DNA of 64,000 nucleotides from Neoarius graeffei (GCF_027579695.1 NC_083577.1:58082283-58146282); one strand, 5' to 3'; shown: positions 1-11,900, numbered from the stretch's first letter. The notes: generated by a model not told the origin, from the letters alone. Numbers and translations: made by a program.

Positions 1-110
1 CTTGTCCAGGGTGTACCCCGCCTTTCGCCCGTAGTCAGCTGGGATAGGCTCCAGCTTGCCTGCGACCCTGTAGAAGGATAAAGCGGCTTGAGATAATGAG
101 ATGAGATGAG
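1..110 (+). repeat. V-SINE-type SINE, 3' part, cut by window edge
   Basis: This is the tail of a SINE found about ten times in the window. It runs from the CTTGTCCAGGGTGTACCCC block through AGCTGGGATAGGCTCCAGC to the terminal GATAATGAGATGAG repeat. The tRNA-like head and V core lie outside the window. The tail resembles 3' ends of fish RTE-type LINEs, the presumed source of mobilisation. Confidence 0.85.
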
Positions 111-116
111 ATTCTC

Positions 117-1309
117 AGGCCCTGTCCACGCGGCAACGGATTCAGGTGACTCCGATACAATTGCTTATCGTTTAGGCCTGGCGTCCACACGGCACCGGCG
201 TTTTGGGTGCCCAAAACGCAATCTTTTTGAGAACGGGTTCCAGAGTGGAAAGATCTGGCAACGTTGCCGTTGTGAAGTCGTCTGGATGAGTAGAACGGAT
301 TTGTTTACGATGACGTCACAACCACATGACTGTGAGTGCTTCACGCCGGGTAGAAGTGTAACGAACTCGATGCGAGTTGTCAACAAATCCTATAACTTGG
401 TTCATGAAACGCGCTTACAAAATATTTTCACTGTGAATATTTATTGTGTAATGGTGCAAAGTGAGAGAGAGAGAGAGAGAGAATAGCCCTTAGGGCAGAG
501 TCAATCCCGCCAGCAAAAATAGGGAAAAAAAAAGGAGCGATCTCACCTCTTCAGATGTGGGTTTAAGTCCTACAATACATTCCTCAAAAAGGGCGTAGAA
601 GAAATTAATCCATCAACATGTATCATTCAATTTATTCCGGACCATTAAAGACGCCGCCTTCCACGTAGAATCATACGTCGTCCTCGTCGCCATATTGGAT
701 AGGTCAAAGCGGAGAATAAAGATTCATGTGCTGCGTTTAACTGTACCAACAGGTTTACCGTCCAAACGAGATCATATGGGATTACCTTTCACAGGTGAGA
801 AACAACAAATTAATCCATCAATGTGTATCATTCAATTTATTCCGGACCATTAAAGACGCCGCCTTCCGCGTAGAATCATACGTCATCCTCGCCGCCATTT
901 TGGATAGGTCAAAGCGGAGAATAAAGATTAGCTGTGTTTAACTGTACCAACAGGTTTGCCGTCCAAACGAGATCACATGGGATTACCTTTCACAGGTGAG
1001 ACTGGAAAAATACTTTTCATTGTATTTGGTCATTATAATGTAATTTTACAAACAGATTTTCCTGACTTTGTGGCTAATATGAAGTCTCGCGCATAATAGT
1101 TTATGCGCATGCGTCCTTACTTCTTCTATTGTTCTGGTGTCTCCGAAGGGACCGTCTTACAGTGCCCCTAGAGGTGTGGCATGTGTATTGCATCGTTTTC
1201 AGCAAGCGTTGCGTTGCCATATGGACCTGATATTTTACTGATTGCTGCCCATTTGGACGCGATATATTTTTAAATAACATCTCGTTGCCATTGTCGTGTG
1301 GATGTAGCC
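117..1309 (+). mobile_element. Non-autonomous hAT-like element, copy A (about 1.2 kb)
   Basis: The left end reads GGCCCTGTCCACGCGGCAAC and the right end is the imperfect complement CGTGTGGATGTAGCC. The same sequence recurs inverted at 3020-5453 (with another element inside it) and as a partial copy at 50897-51754, so it is a dispersed family. It has no transposase; the open frames are short. It contains an (AG)n run at 462-482 and a tandem duplication (604-1005). I see no clear target-site duplication, so the hAT assignment is inference from the style of the ends. Confidence 0.6.
604..1005 (+). repeat. Tandem duplication (2 x about 200 bp) inside element copy A
   Basis: The block beginning AATTAATCCATCAA and ending CCTTTCACAGGTGAGA occurs twice in a row, at about 604-796 and 797-1005, with scattered differences. 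Each unit includes CGCCGCCTTCC and a segment reading GTCCAAACGAGATCA. Confidence 0.75.
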
Positions 1310-1312
1310 AAA

Positions 1313-1991
1313 GGCTACGTTTACATTAGACCGTATCTGTCTCGTTTTCTTCGCGGATGCACTGTCCGTTTACATTAAACCACCTGGAAAAGCCGGGAAA
1401 CGGAAATCCGCCAGCGTCCACGTATTCAATCTAGATCGTATCTGGTCCGGTGCTGTGTAAACATTGAGATACGCAAATACGCTGTGCTGAGCTCTAGCTG
1501 GCGTCCTCATTGGACAACGTCACTGTGACAGCCACCTTCCTGATTCGCTGGTGTTGGTCATGTGACACGACTGCTGAAAAACGGCACGGACTTCCGCCTT
1601 GTATCACCTTTCATTAAAGAGTATAAAAGTATGAAAATACTGCAAATACTGCCCATTGTGTAGTTATGATTGTCTTTAGGCTTGCCATCCTTCCACTTGC
1701 AAGTAGTAAGTGATATGCGCTGGGATCACACACACAGCGGCTCAGTCCCGAATCGTGGCTTGTGCACTTCACTCGCGCGCTCTGTGAGCTGCGCAGGGCC
1801 GGAGTGCGCACCCTCCAGAGGGCACTCGCTGTTCAGGGCGGAGTGATTTGGAGCGCAGGATGCCTGCGGAGCCGAGCGTATCCGTGTATTGGTGTTGCTG
1901 TGTGCACAGCTAACGGTTTTAGTGTAAACGCGAATCGTTTTAAGAACGTTAATCTGATGATCCGCTGATTCAACGTAATGTAAACGTAGCC
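1313..1991. mobile_element. MITE with GGCTACGTTTACAT ends
   Basis: A 0.68-kb sequence bounded by GGCTACGTTTACATTA and its complement TAATGTAAACGTAGCC. It has no coding content I can recognise; short frames inside look random. The end style resembles hAT MITEs of fish. It abuts copy A directly on its left. Confidence 0.7.
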
Positions 1992-2078
1992 TCAGTCATC
2001 CAGGTAAACTGTGGGTGGTAAAAAAGAGAGCAACTGGACTTGCTTGAAGACGTTTCACCTCTCATCCGAAAGGCCGAT

Positions 2079-2380
2079 GGGAAAACGAAACTGAAGCCGA
2101 GCACCATGGCTCTTCGTCCCGAGGCACGGGGCTAGCGCGCCCTGCCCACGCTGGTTCTTTGGGGAGAGGGCAGAGGTCTCTGGCTGTCAAGTTTGGGCGG
2201 CTGGGACCTCCCCTGCCTGAGCTACGGGCGTCCAAAGTCGTGCTGGAGCCCGTGATAGAAACGAAACCTAAGCGGAGCGCCGCGGCTCGCCTCGGGGCTG
2301 AGCTGTTGTGTTTCCCGCTTGTGGTCTCGTCACTCATCATTTCCGGAAGGGGCAGTGCTGAAGTAAGTAGCTCGACTACG
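2079..2380. other. GC-rich insert of unknown origin
   Basis: About 300 bp of strikingly GC-rich sequence inside the Penelope-like fragment. It is bounded by the Penelope text GAGGTGAAACG (in complement) on the left and a MITE on the right. A 92-codon minus-strand frame crosses it, but its composition (Ser, Arg, Pro, Gly) looks like a by-product of GC content. I do not recognise it. Confidence 0.4.
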
Positions 2381-2389
2381 TAGCTCGAT

Positions 2390-2571
2390 AGGGTTTACAT
2401 GCACTAAGTAGCTTGGCTACAATCGCATAATCTAGGTCGCGTAGCTCGATTACGAGAAATCCAGTTCGGTTCGATTTCAGCCGAGCTAAGGTGTTTCCAT
2501 GGCATTTAGAACTTCGATTTCAGTCGAGCTACGGCAGAAATTCGATTTTCTCTATGTGCATGTAAACGCAC
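2390..2571. mobile_element. Short MITE with GGTTTACATGCAC ends
   Basis: About 180 bp bounded by GGGTTTACATGCAC and GTGCATGTAAACGCAC, which are inverted repeats. The inside repeats TAGCTCGA and CGAGCTA words. It has no coding capacity and is inserted into the minus-strand Penelope-like fragment. Confidence 0.65.
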
Positions 2572-2929
2572 TGACTGAAAACAGTTGGGTTTTGGTGTGC
2601 ATTCAGTTGTCTGGGAAGTGTGTCAAGGACTGCATTGTAGGTGGCTAATAAATGATGTCTTAGACCCCCACCTCTGTTCAGTGATGGCTGTTCCAGGTTG
2701 ACAAAAATGGCTTCTTTAACTCCTCGCTCATACCAATGATCCTCTCTGGCTAAAATGTGTACGTTGCAATCCTGAAATGAGTGTCCTTTGTTGTTAAGAT
2801 GAAGATAGACAGCAGAGTCCTGGCCTGAGGAACTGGCTCCCCTGTGTTGAGCCATGCGAAGCGGTTGTTTTGTTTCCCCAATATACCGTACGAGTCCGTG
2901 TATTCCTCACTGCACTTAATTGCATTTAG

Positions 2930-3019
2930 CCAGAGAGGATCGTTGGTATGAGCAAGGAGTTAAAGAAGCCATTTTTGTCAACCTGGAACAGCCATCACTG
3001 AACAGAGGTGGTGGTCTAA
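2930..3019 (+). mobile_element. Penelope-like fragment (fossil), plus strand, left part
   Basis: This reads on the plus strand as the same protein region as the 2574-2872 fragment (EDRWYEQGVKEAIF, PSLNRGGG) and stops at the junction TAAG/GCTACATCC. The continuing text (RHHLSATYNAVLDTLPRQL) resumes at 5979, so everything between 3020 and 5978 was inserted later. Confidence 0.55.
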
Positions 3020-3299
3020 GGCTACATCCACACGACAACGGCAACGAGATTTTTTTTAAAAATATCGCGTCCACATGGGCAACGGATCAGTAAAATATCA
3101 GGTACATATGGCAACGCAACGCTTGCTGAAAACGATGCAATACACATGCCACACCTCTACGTGCGCTGTAAGACAGTCCCATCGGAGACACCAGAACAAT
3201 AGAAGTAGACGCATGCGCATAAACCCCTTCCTCTGTAGCATCAGCCACATAAAGTTTTGATTATTAATCAGTAGCGTAAAATAGTATCTATTGTCTAAT

Positions 3300-4563
3300 G
3301 GCCCTTTTCCACTACCCTTTTTCAGCTCACTTCAGCTCGCTTCAGCTCACTTCAGCCCGACACGGCTCGCGTTTCGACTACCAAAAACCAGCACGACTCA
3401 GCTCGTTTCAGCCCTGCTTAGCCCCTAAAACTCGCACCGTTTTGGAGTGGGGCTGAAGCGAGCCAAACCGTGCCGACTGAGGTTGGGGGCGTGAGCAGAC
3501 ACTCCCCTGTGCACTGATTGGTGAGGAGGAGTGTCCTCACATGCCCACACACGCCCCGCGAGCGCGCTGGGATCTGTAAACACCGCAAACCCGGAAGAAG
3601 AATAATTATGAATTACGAGAATTTCTGAAGCCTTATGCGCCTCGCCTCATCTATACGCTCTTGCCAGTATCTGTCCGCGTTGTCGGTGACAACAAGCCAC
3701 AGCACCGAGACCAGCAACACTAACGACTCCATGTCCTCCATGTTTATTGTTTACTATTCGGGTCGTGAGACTACCGCTGAAAAGCTCACTGAATCAGTGA
3801 CATACAGAGCATCGTGCACGAGTTCGCGGAGCGCAAGGCTCGCCGTATGCCCTTCAAATAATGCGTGCAGTAGGCTATTGATGTTTTATTATGAGCCATG
3901 TACAGTATGTCGCCTAATGTTTTTTTGTTTGAGTTACATGTTCGTCTGAAGGACTTAATGTACAAAATAACATAGTTGCACCCCGTAGTGTTGAAATTGG
4001 TAAACACAGTGCATTCAGTGAGGTTTGCACCGCCCTCCTTTTATTTCTGACTCTTCCTGTCAGCGTTGCAACCTCTGAGCGCTCATTCGTATGCCCTTCA
4101 AATAATGTGCGCAGTATAGGCTATTGATGTTTTATTATGAGCCATGTACAGTATCCTAATGTTTTTTGTTTCTGAGTTACATGTTCGTTTGAAGGACTTG
4201 ATGTACTAAATAACATAGTTGCACCCGGTAGTGTTGAAATTGGTAAACACCGCAGTTGCGGACATTTTGTAGCCTAAAATGATGTTATGATAAGCTTTAA
4301 TAAAGGGCCCGGTCATTTGCCCCGCCCCCGGCCCGGCTCTGACTTGTTCCGCCACTGTCACTGATGTCACTGTTTGCGCTGCTTAACGGCATCACATGAC
4401 GTCCACCCACTTTCGCTAACTCCACCCAATGTGTCCACCCACTTCCAGCCAGCATGGTTCAGCCCGGTTGTAGTCGAAATGCAACTCCAACAGCCCCGCT
4501 CAGCTCGACTCAGCTCGACTCGGCACGGCACGGCTCAGCCGCGTTTGTAGTGGAAAAGCGGCA
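3300..4563. mobile_element. MITE-like element with GGCCCTTTTCCACTAC ends
   Basis: The ends read GGCCCTTTTCCACTACC and GTAGTGGAAAAGCGGC. Both ends are followed inward by repeated CAGCTCG/CAGCTCA words. Inside is a direct duplication (3845-4252). I find no transposase. It lies within copy B of the hAT-like element. No exact target-site duplication is evident. Confidence 0.6.
3845..4252 (+). repeat. Direct duplication of about 160 to 240 bp
   Basis: The text from GTATGCCCTTCAAATAATG through ATGTTTTATTATGAGCC to GTGTTGAAATTGGTAAACAC appears at 3845-4008 and again at 4089-4252 with about ten small differences. It is internal to the 3300-4563 element. Confidence 0.8.
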
Positions 4564-5453
4564 TAAGACACTTATTTATATTTCATATTAAAACGTCTAT
4601 GTAAATTAATACATAGAAAGCCTGGCCAGGCGCTGAACGTTCTTCTGCCTTCACTTTAAGAGAAATTCAGGGCGAGCGTGAGCCTAGGTTCTTCCCTGTC
4701 ACTGTCACACGCGCACACCTTCTCACTCGCTGTCCTATGGCTATAGTCCCTTTAAATCACGTGCTCGTTTTTTGAATGGACACGCGGAAAGAGGAATGAA
4801 TGGGGGTAGATGGAAGCCGGTACGCCAACATTCTGATATCCTCCAGAATTCTTTAATGGTCCGGAATAAATTGAATGCTACACGTTGATGGATTACTTTG
4901 TTCTTCTACGCCCTTTTTGAGGAATGTATTGTCGGACTTAAACCAACATCTGAAGAGGTGAGATGACTCCTTTTTTTTCCCTATTTTTGCTGGCGGGATT
5001 GTTTTTGTTTTTGGAAAGCACACGGGCGGTGCGCGGTTTTGGTTATACTGCTTCCGCAGTGTTTGGACTAAAGACTCTGCCCTAAGGGCTATTCTCTCTC
5101 TCTCTCTCACTTTGCACCATTACACAATAAATATTCACAGTGAAAATATTTTGTAAGCACGTTTCATGAACCAAGTTATAGGATTTGTTGACAACTTGCA
5201 TCAAGTTCATTACACTTCTACCCGGCATGAAGCACTCACAGTCATGTGGTTGTGACGTCATCGTAAACAAATCCGTTCTACTCATCCAGACGACTTCGCA
5301 ACGGCGCCGTTGCCAGATTTTTCCACTCTGGAACCCGTTCTCAAAAGATTTCGTTTTGGGGCACCCAAAACACCAGTGCCATGTAGACGCCAGGGTGAAA
5401 CGATAAACAATTTTATCAGATTCACCTGAATCCGTTGCCGTGTGGACAGGGCC

Positions 5454-5978
5454 TAAAGGCCTCTGCATGCTCTTGCGACAAGGCTTTCGCAGACAGCTTT
5501 TCGCAGACAGTTGTAATTTATTGTTGAACGGGGAGTAATAGGCATGCGCGATGTTATTCACCGGCACAAGGCAAGGGGGCGCGAAGTCGCTAGGAGTAGT
5601 TGGTGGGTGTGGTTAGTGGAGTGTTTATCCTCCGGTTACTTATAATGACTAGAACTTTTTTTTTTTATATAATGACTAGAACTGGAGTCGTATAGATGTA
5701 CGTACTTCCTCAATCAACCGCTCTTCATGCTGCTCCATCTTCGCTCGTGTTTTTAAAAATGCCGGTCGTGAAAAAACAAACCGGGAAAGTAGGGAAGCGG
5801 AAGTGCGTGTACAGCGGATGTAGAGTGGACCAATCAGAGCCCTCTTGTCTGCGAGGCTTCTGCGGTGATCACAATTTTTGGGAGGTGCGCGCAGAGCGTC
5901 TGCGAAAGTGGGGGGGCTACGCAGACACTGTCTGCGACGCTATCTGCGAGGACTGGGTTGTCAGCATAAATTGGCCTT
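5454..5978. mobile_element. Possible MITE between hAT-like copy B and Penelope-like fragment
   Basis: The left edge reads AAAGGCCTCTGCATGCTC and the right edge ATAAATTGGCCTTAAG. Both have GGCC near the end and CGCAGA/TCTGCG words inside, but the inverted repeat is imperfect. A 94-codon plus-strand frame (5696-5980) contains KKQTGKVGKRKCVYSGC, but I do not recognise it as a protein family and do not call a gene. Confidence 0.35.
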
Positions 5979-6335
5979 AAGACACCATTTATCAGCCACC
6001 TACAATGCAGTCCTTGACACACTTCCCAGACAATTGAATACATACCAAAACCCAGCTGTTTTCAGTGACTCACAGGAAGACAGAGAGAACCAACAACCAC
6101 TGATCACCCCAACGACTCCCTAGGCCGTTCGCACCCAGCCCCCAGTGACCCACACCAACAGGATGACTCAACGACACCTTAGGATTGCTTTTCATCCATG
6201 AGAGGATAAATACCTGATACTCCTTATTAGTCAGACAGAACTGAAGAAGCCTTTCGGATGAGAGGTGAAACGTCTTCAAGAATCTTCAAGCAAGTCCAGT
6301 TGCTCTCTTTTACCACCCACAATTTACATTTACAG
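5979..6335 (+). mobile_element. Penelope-like fragment (fossil), plus strand, 3' part
   Basis: This continues the fragment at 2930-3019. It starts with text for RHHLSATYNAVLDTLPRQLN and runs into the untranslated 3' end with CGGATGAGAGGTGAAACG and AGTTGCTCTCTTTTACC, which matches in complement the 1994-2078 block. The copy is broken and interrupted. Confidence 0.55.
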
Positions 6336-6463
6336 TCATGCATTTGTCTAAAAATGTATAGTATTAAAAGTAAAAAAGGGGCATTTCCAAGAAATGCATT
6401 GGTATTGGCTGTTATAAACAGTGGGTATGCAGTATTGATGCTTCCCAATGTTTCACAACTTAA

Positions 6464-7522
6464 GGCCCGGTCCCACTGCACTTACGGATGCAAAGAGGAT
6501 GTAAAACGTAAAAAAATCTTTGCCATCCGTTGGAAAACGCTATGCATTCGTTGTGTACTCATTGCATACGTGCTTCATACGTTCTATCCATCGAGCATCC
6601 GTCCACTGTGATTTCATCCGCGCAAAAAGTTTTGAGCTGCACAAAACTTTTAGAACGGATGAACTTTCCGCCGTGTACGATGTAAATCCGCGACATATAC
6701 GAGCAACAAACGTTCTATGTCTGTTATCATCCGTTAAACGTCTGCTGTATCCTCTCTGCATCCTCGCAACTCACATCCGCTGCAGCTGAAAACGGAAAGA
6801 GGGAGGAAAGATAAGGTACATGAAACGTCTATTCATCGTTAGTAGCACGGAAATAGAAAGGATGTAAGCGTATGCATCTCGTATATAAAGTATTCAAAAC
6901 GGACAAAGCGTTTATATCTGGGATGTATCTCGTATATTTAGGATGTCTGGAGTATGTCTAGAGTATGTAGAAGGACACCTAGCGGACAATCGATATTTTG
7001 TATAAAAAGGGGGAGAAAATCATCTAGTAGTAGAGATGTATCGATGTAGCCACCAGCACGTCTTTCCGCTTTATGCTGACGGCGTGCGTGCTGCATCCCT
7101 TTATATCCGCGGAGCAGACGCAATTCATACCCCCCGCATGCGCAGTGAACGGTCTGCATCCGATATACATCCGCGCAACATCCCCTTTGTTTCCGTTAGG
7201 CGTACGTGATGCATCCCCTTCATCCGCTATGCATCCGCTCTTTCTGCTATGTGTCCGCTTCTCAGTTATCACCGGTAACCCCTTCGGAGCTGTCATCCAC
7301 TTCCATCCGCTTTCATCCGCTAGGCTTCCTATGAACATGCGTTTAACATCCCCGCTATATACTACCCACATCCGTTCTTTTCCTTTCTGTTTTCGCAAAT
7401 TTTCGCCAATTTTGTCCATTTCTGGAGCGGATGAAAACGGATAGAGCCACCCCCGAAATTTTGCTCGTCCGCTGTGTCCTTTTTGCATACGTTTTGTGTC
7501 CATCGGCCAGTGGGACCGGGCC
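6464..7522. mobile_element. TTAA-flanked non-autonomous DNA transposon, 1.06 kb
   Basis: Perfect 15-bp inverted ends GGCCCGGTCCCACTG and CAGTGGGACCGGGCC are each flanked by TTAA (6460-6463 and 7523-7526). A TTAA target points to the piggyBac or Kolobok groups; the end sequence alone does not decide which. There is no transposase. The interior holds at least fourteen copies of ATCCG, many as CATCCGC, an unusual word density. Open frames on both strands across it are probably a consequence of that composition. Confidence 0.8.
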
Positions 7523-7559
7523 TTAAAGAATCTACATCACACACACGTGTATGTGTGAG

Positions 7560-8025
7560 ATGTTTCAACATTTAAAAAAAAACAAAACTATAAACAGCAG
7601 TCAGCCATAACAAATGAGACAAACTCAATATTTGGTGAGATGACCCTTCGTTTTAAAAAAAACAAAGCATTTTCAGGTACAGTGAGTGAAGTTTGATAAG
7701 GAAATGAGCTGTAAGTTTTACTGAGCATCTTACAGAACCAGCCACAGTTCTTCTGGACACTGTCACACTCGCTTCATTTTGCACCAAAACCCAGTAGCCT
7801 TCATTATTTTTTTTTTTAAATCTGAAAAGTGGTCTCTTCTGTAATATGCTGCTCAGATACAAACTTTGTTCTGTAACATTTAATTTTCTGCTGGAAAATG
7901 AATGTTTGGAACTCCGAAATGTTTTTGTCCCGACTCGATAATGTAGAAGGCATAAAATAGAAATTTATAACAAAGTTTGTATGAAAAAAAATATATGGTG
8001 CCTAAGACTTTTGCACAGTACTGTG
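7560..8025 (-). mobile_element. Tc1/mariner-derived remnant
   Basis: The right end is GGTGCCTAAGACTTTTGC followed by ACAGTACTGT, which I recognise as an end of fish Tc1-type elements. The interior is AT-rich with no transposase motifs. The left end is not clear. Confidence 0.45.
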
Positions 8026-8029
8026 TCCA

Positions 8030-8475
8030 ACACAGTAACATCTGTAGCCCTGCTCATGTATCATTAAGAGCTTTGGGTAATGTTCACACCAAAAATCAGA
8101 AGGGGGGGGGGGTTGGACCTCAGTGGCCAGACTGGCTGGTCTGAGTATTTCAGAAACTATTCTGGAATTTGTATGCCCAGCAGTTTATAATTTACACAGA
8201 AAGATGTGAAAAAGGAGGAAAGCCATTCATTTTTTTTGTGGGAGGAAATGTGTTGGAGAGAGAGGGAGAGAACAGATGAGAATGGCCAGACAGGGTTGGA
8301 ACTGATAGGAAGGCTACAATAACTCAAATTACCACTCTTCACATCCATTGTGAGCAGAAACACATCTCAGAATGCACAACACCTTGAATTTTGAGGCAGA
8401 TGGGCTAAAACAGCAGATCACCACATCAGGTTTCAATCCTGTCAGCTAGAGTGGGCACTCCCTCACAGACAATGG
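8030..8475 (+). mobile_element. Degenerate Tc1 transposase fragment
   Basis: The text GGTCTGAGTATTTCAGAAAC, GAATGGCCAGACAGG, GATAGGAAGGCTACAATAAC and CATCTCAGAATGCACAACAC is the helix-turn-helix region of a common fish Tc1 family. It is heavily mutated; no frame is open through it. Confidence 0.55.
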
Positions 8476-8989
8476 ACAGTTTAAAACTGTAAAAAAGTCC
8501 AGGCAAGGCTTTTCAAACGCTTCTCAAAAGCATACACCAACATCAGAAAAACGGTCATGACAAATCTACAAGTCAACATTTACAAAGAGCTTAACCTTTA
8601 ATGTAATTCTGTGCATCAGGAAAGAGAATATCTCTGGAGAATGTTTTACACACAGGATTCATTCTTTTGCAGTTTACAGAAACCACTACTTAATTCAAGT
8701 CTAATTTAATTTAGATGTGTCAGTATGTAGGACACAGCAGAAAGGGCATAGTTATAACGTCATGTAGTAATTGAACATCATTTAAAAAAAAGACTATAAA
8801 TGCATACATGGACACATTCAATTCCTTTTTGTGTTTCTTAATGACACATCAGGTCAAAAAAAATATGCAGCAAAATATTAGCACATCATTTTATCAAAGG
8901 TGTAATCCGCCAAGTAAGAATGCAAACAGTCGAACACTTGCGAATGGCTGGCAGTTTCTTCTTGAGTAAACAGAATGCAGCAGAGTGTT

Positions 8990-11900
8990 TTATGCTTTGG
9001 AGAGAGCCACAACAGTGAAGCGGAGCTCTTGAGGATCACGTGCCATGAATTTCTTACAGACCTCTGCAGCATCCTGCAAACAATTTCGATAAAAGTTTGA
9101 AATAACAAAAACCTAAACTCTCCCTCCACCACACGACTATCCGAATAGCTGAATAATGAGGGTTTTTTGTTCCCAATACAGAAACAGTGCTTTATGGAAA
9201 GCATATATGGACAGATATATTTACCTCAAGGAAGCTGCCCTCTGTGGTTTTCCCATGAGCTATTGGAAAAGGTTTCCGGCCATCTGCAAAGAGCCAAACG
9301 AATTGCTTAACATTTTCATATCCATTATCATAGTTTGTATAATTACACAATAGGAAACATGTGGCTGTGGAGTGTTCAGTGATAAGCTCTAATCTATTTA
9401 ATACCATTTTAAAAATTGTAAATGAATATGATCAATTACTTACCCAACTCATATAAATGTCCTCCAACATTCACAAAGGCAATAAAATGCAAATCCACCT
9501 TTTCATCGACACTTGGAGCCTGTTTTATGTGTATTATGTGAAACAGAGATTAACCATGATTGTTTATCATGAGGCTATATACATCTCATGTGACCACACA
9601 CTCTGGAGATGATATTTCCATCAGTTTAAAAAAAAAATGCTTTTTAGCATTATAAGATATAGAGTGCACCTTATTTGCCTTATTCAAGACTACAATCTTT
9701 TATGACAGGGAAACCACGTCTTATGGTTTTACATAGAACATTTCAGGGTTGCCCCAGGGTGACAAACTTAAAAATATATATATTATTAAGATACAAATAA
9801 AGAAAGAATATTCATATGATACTTCGGTCTAGATCAGTGTTTCTCAACCAATGGGCCGCGATTTCTCCCCCCCCCCCCAGTTGAAGCCAATTTTTCCTCG
9901 TAGTAGGGTACAATTGCTGGGTTGCATCTGGCGTCGCATCTGCCTCATTAAGCTACGGTCACACTACAGCTTGTGATGCTTTGCGATGGGTTATCAATGA
10001 AAATGAGGCCTTTTGATGACGATATACACGTGAGCTAAAAGTTGTGCTCACACAACAGGTGAACACTTGACTGTCACGCCTTTGTCCGCTTGAGTCTGGC
10101 GCAGCTTAAGCGGCCGCGCGCACTCACAGAGCATGTTGTGCGCGTGCTTGCGACCCAATCATTATGGGAAACATCTGATACTGATTTGAGCGCAATCAGC
10201 ACGCATAGATACAGAAGCTGTTTTCACAGAGGTTTTGTGAAGTATCATTATCACATTTGTTTCTAGCCACGTTTATAATGCTGTTTAAATATTCTGCTTT
10301 GTTTCTGTAAAATATTACACCTGCTAATAAACACTCTTCCTGCACTTAGATCCGTCTACCACCCTCTATCTTGTAGTTAAACACTCTTCCTGCACTTAGA
10401 TCCGTCTACCACCCTCTATCTTGTAGTGTCCTGATCACCAGATCTTTAACCCAGCCGCATGTAAAAAGTTGTCTCCATGCTCTTCCAGGTTTTCATCTGT
10501 TTGTCCGTATAGAACAATGTCTGCAGCACCAGGCAGTTTGAGATGTTGGGGAACTCAACGGATGGATAAATTTCCAACTCGTAGGAAAATCCTTCTTTTT
10601 TAGTGTGTAAGGATCTAATCCCATTGAGTGGTTTCTATACCCACTTCTTTTGAGTATACTTCTTGGTTTTAATAACTTGCTTGTTTGCTGAACACAAACA
10701 TGGTAATAAGTTCTTGTGTTAATGGACCAGACTCCACTTTTGGATTATTAATCCCTTTTGACTGAGAATGCCCTGCATACATGGTTTGGCTTCTGGCACA
10801 TCCATACAGCTATAAATACAATACCTACAACTAAAACCAGTTTGTTTTTACTGCATTTATTTAACTCCTGGACTCCCATCTGTAACAGGGAGTGATGTTG
10901 CATCCCATTAATACACTTTACAATAGATTATTAGATTCTAATAGAACAGACGAGCCAAAATAACTGGGGATCTTTTTTAATGGGCTCAGACTCATTACAA
11001 GTATGAATAGGTGGGCCTTAAAGTAGAAAAGGTTGAGAATCCCTGGTCTAGATGATACCGATTATGTGAAGGGGATAATAGTTTTGGAACATCTGTCCTG
11101 ATGAACTGTTCCTCTGACTGATCACTGTTATGCTATAATGATGACAGGAATGGTCTTTTCCGGCATGATAACATCCCCATCCACAGAGCATGAGGTATCA
11201 CTGAATGGTTCAATGCGAATAAAAATAATGTACAGTGGTGCTTGAAAGTTTGTGAACCCTTTAGAATTTTCTATATTTCTGCATAAATATGACCTAAAAC
11301 ATCATCAGATTTTCACACAAGTCCTAAAAGTAGATAAAGAGAACCCCGTTAAACAAATCAGACAAAGATATTATATTTGATCATTTTGAGGAAAATGATC
11401 CAATATTACATATCTGTGAGTAGCAAAAGTATGTGAACCTCTAGGATTAGCAGTTAATTTGAAGGTGAAATTAGAGTCAGGTGTTTTCAATCAATGGGAT
11501 GACAATCAGGTGTGAGTGGGCACCCTGTTTTATTTAAAGAACAGGGATCTATCAAAGTCTGATCTTCACAACACATGTTTGTGGAAGTGTATCATGGCAC
11601 GAACAGGAGATTTCTGATGACCTCAGAAAAAGTGTTATTGATGCTCATCAGGCTGGAAAAGGTTATCAAACCATCTCTAAAGAGTTTGGACTCCACCAAT
11701 CCACAGTCAGACAGATTGTGTACAAATGGAGGAAATTCAAGAACATTGTTACCCTCCCCAGGAGTGGTTGACCAACAAAGATCACTCCAAGAGCAAGGCG
11801 TGTAATAGTCGACGAGGTCACAAAGGACCCCAGGGTAACTTCTAAGCAACTGAAGGCCTCTCTTACATTGGCTAATGTTAATGTTCATGAGTCCACCATC

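Larger units (their letters stand above)
1994..2872 (-). mobile_element. Penelope-like retroelement 3' fragment (fossil), minus strand
   Basis: Two blocks, 1994-2078 and about 2574-2872, read on the minus strand as the end of a Penelope-like element. The protein text includes MAQHRGASSSGQDSAVYLHL, REDHWYERGVKEAIF and PSLNRGGGLRHHL, which I recognise as the region around a GIY-YIG type endonuclease tail. The copy is broken and interrupted by a GC-rich insert and a MITE. A matching plus-strand fragment starts at 2930, so the two lie head to head. Family assignment is from motif memory. Confidence 0.55.
3020..5453 (-). mobile_element. Non-autonomous hAT-like element, copy B, split by another element
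   Basis: This is an inverted copy of the element at 117-1309. It starts GGCTACATCCACACGACAAC and ends GTGTGGACAGGGCC. Homology covers 3020-3299 and 4564-5453; the 1.26 kb between is a separate insertion (3300-4563). Without that insert the copy is about 1.17 kb, close to copy A. It lacks recognisable coding sequence, and an (AG)n/(CT)n run sits at about 5093-5108. Confidence 0.6.

Noticed and set aside
10328-10427. CRISPR-like or satellite array
   Set aside because: Only two units with no spacers, inside a hAT element of a vertebrate genome.
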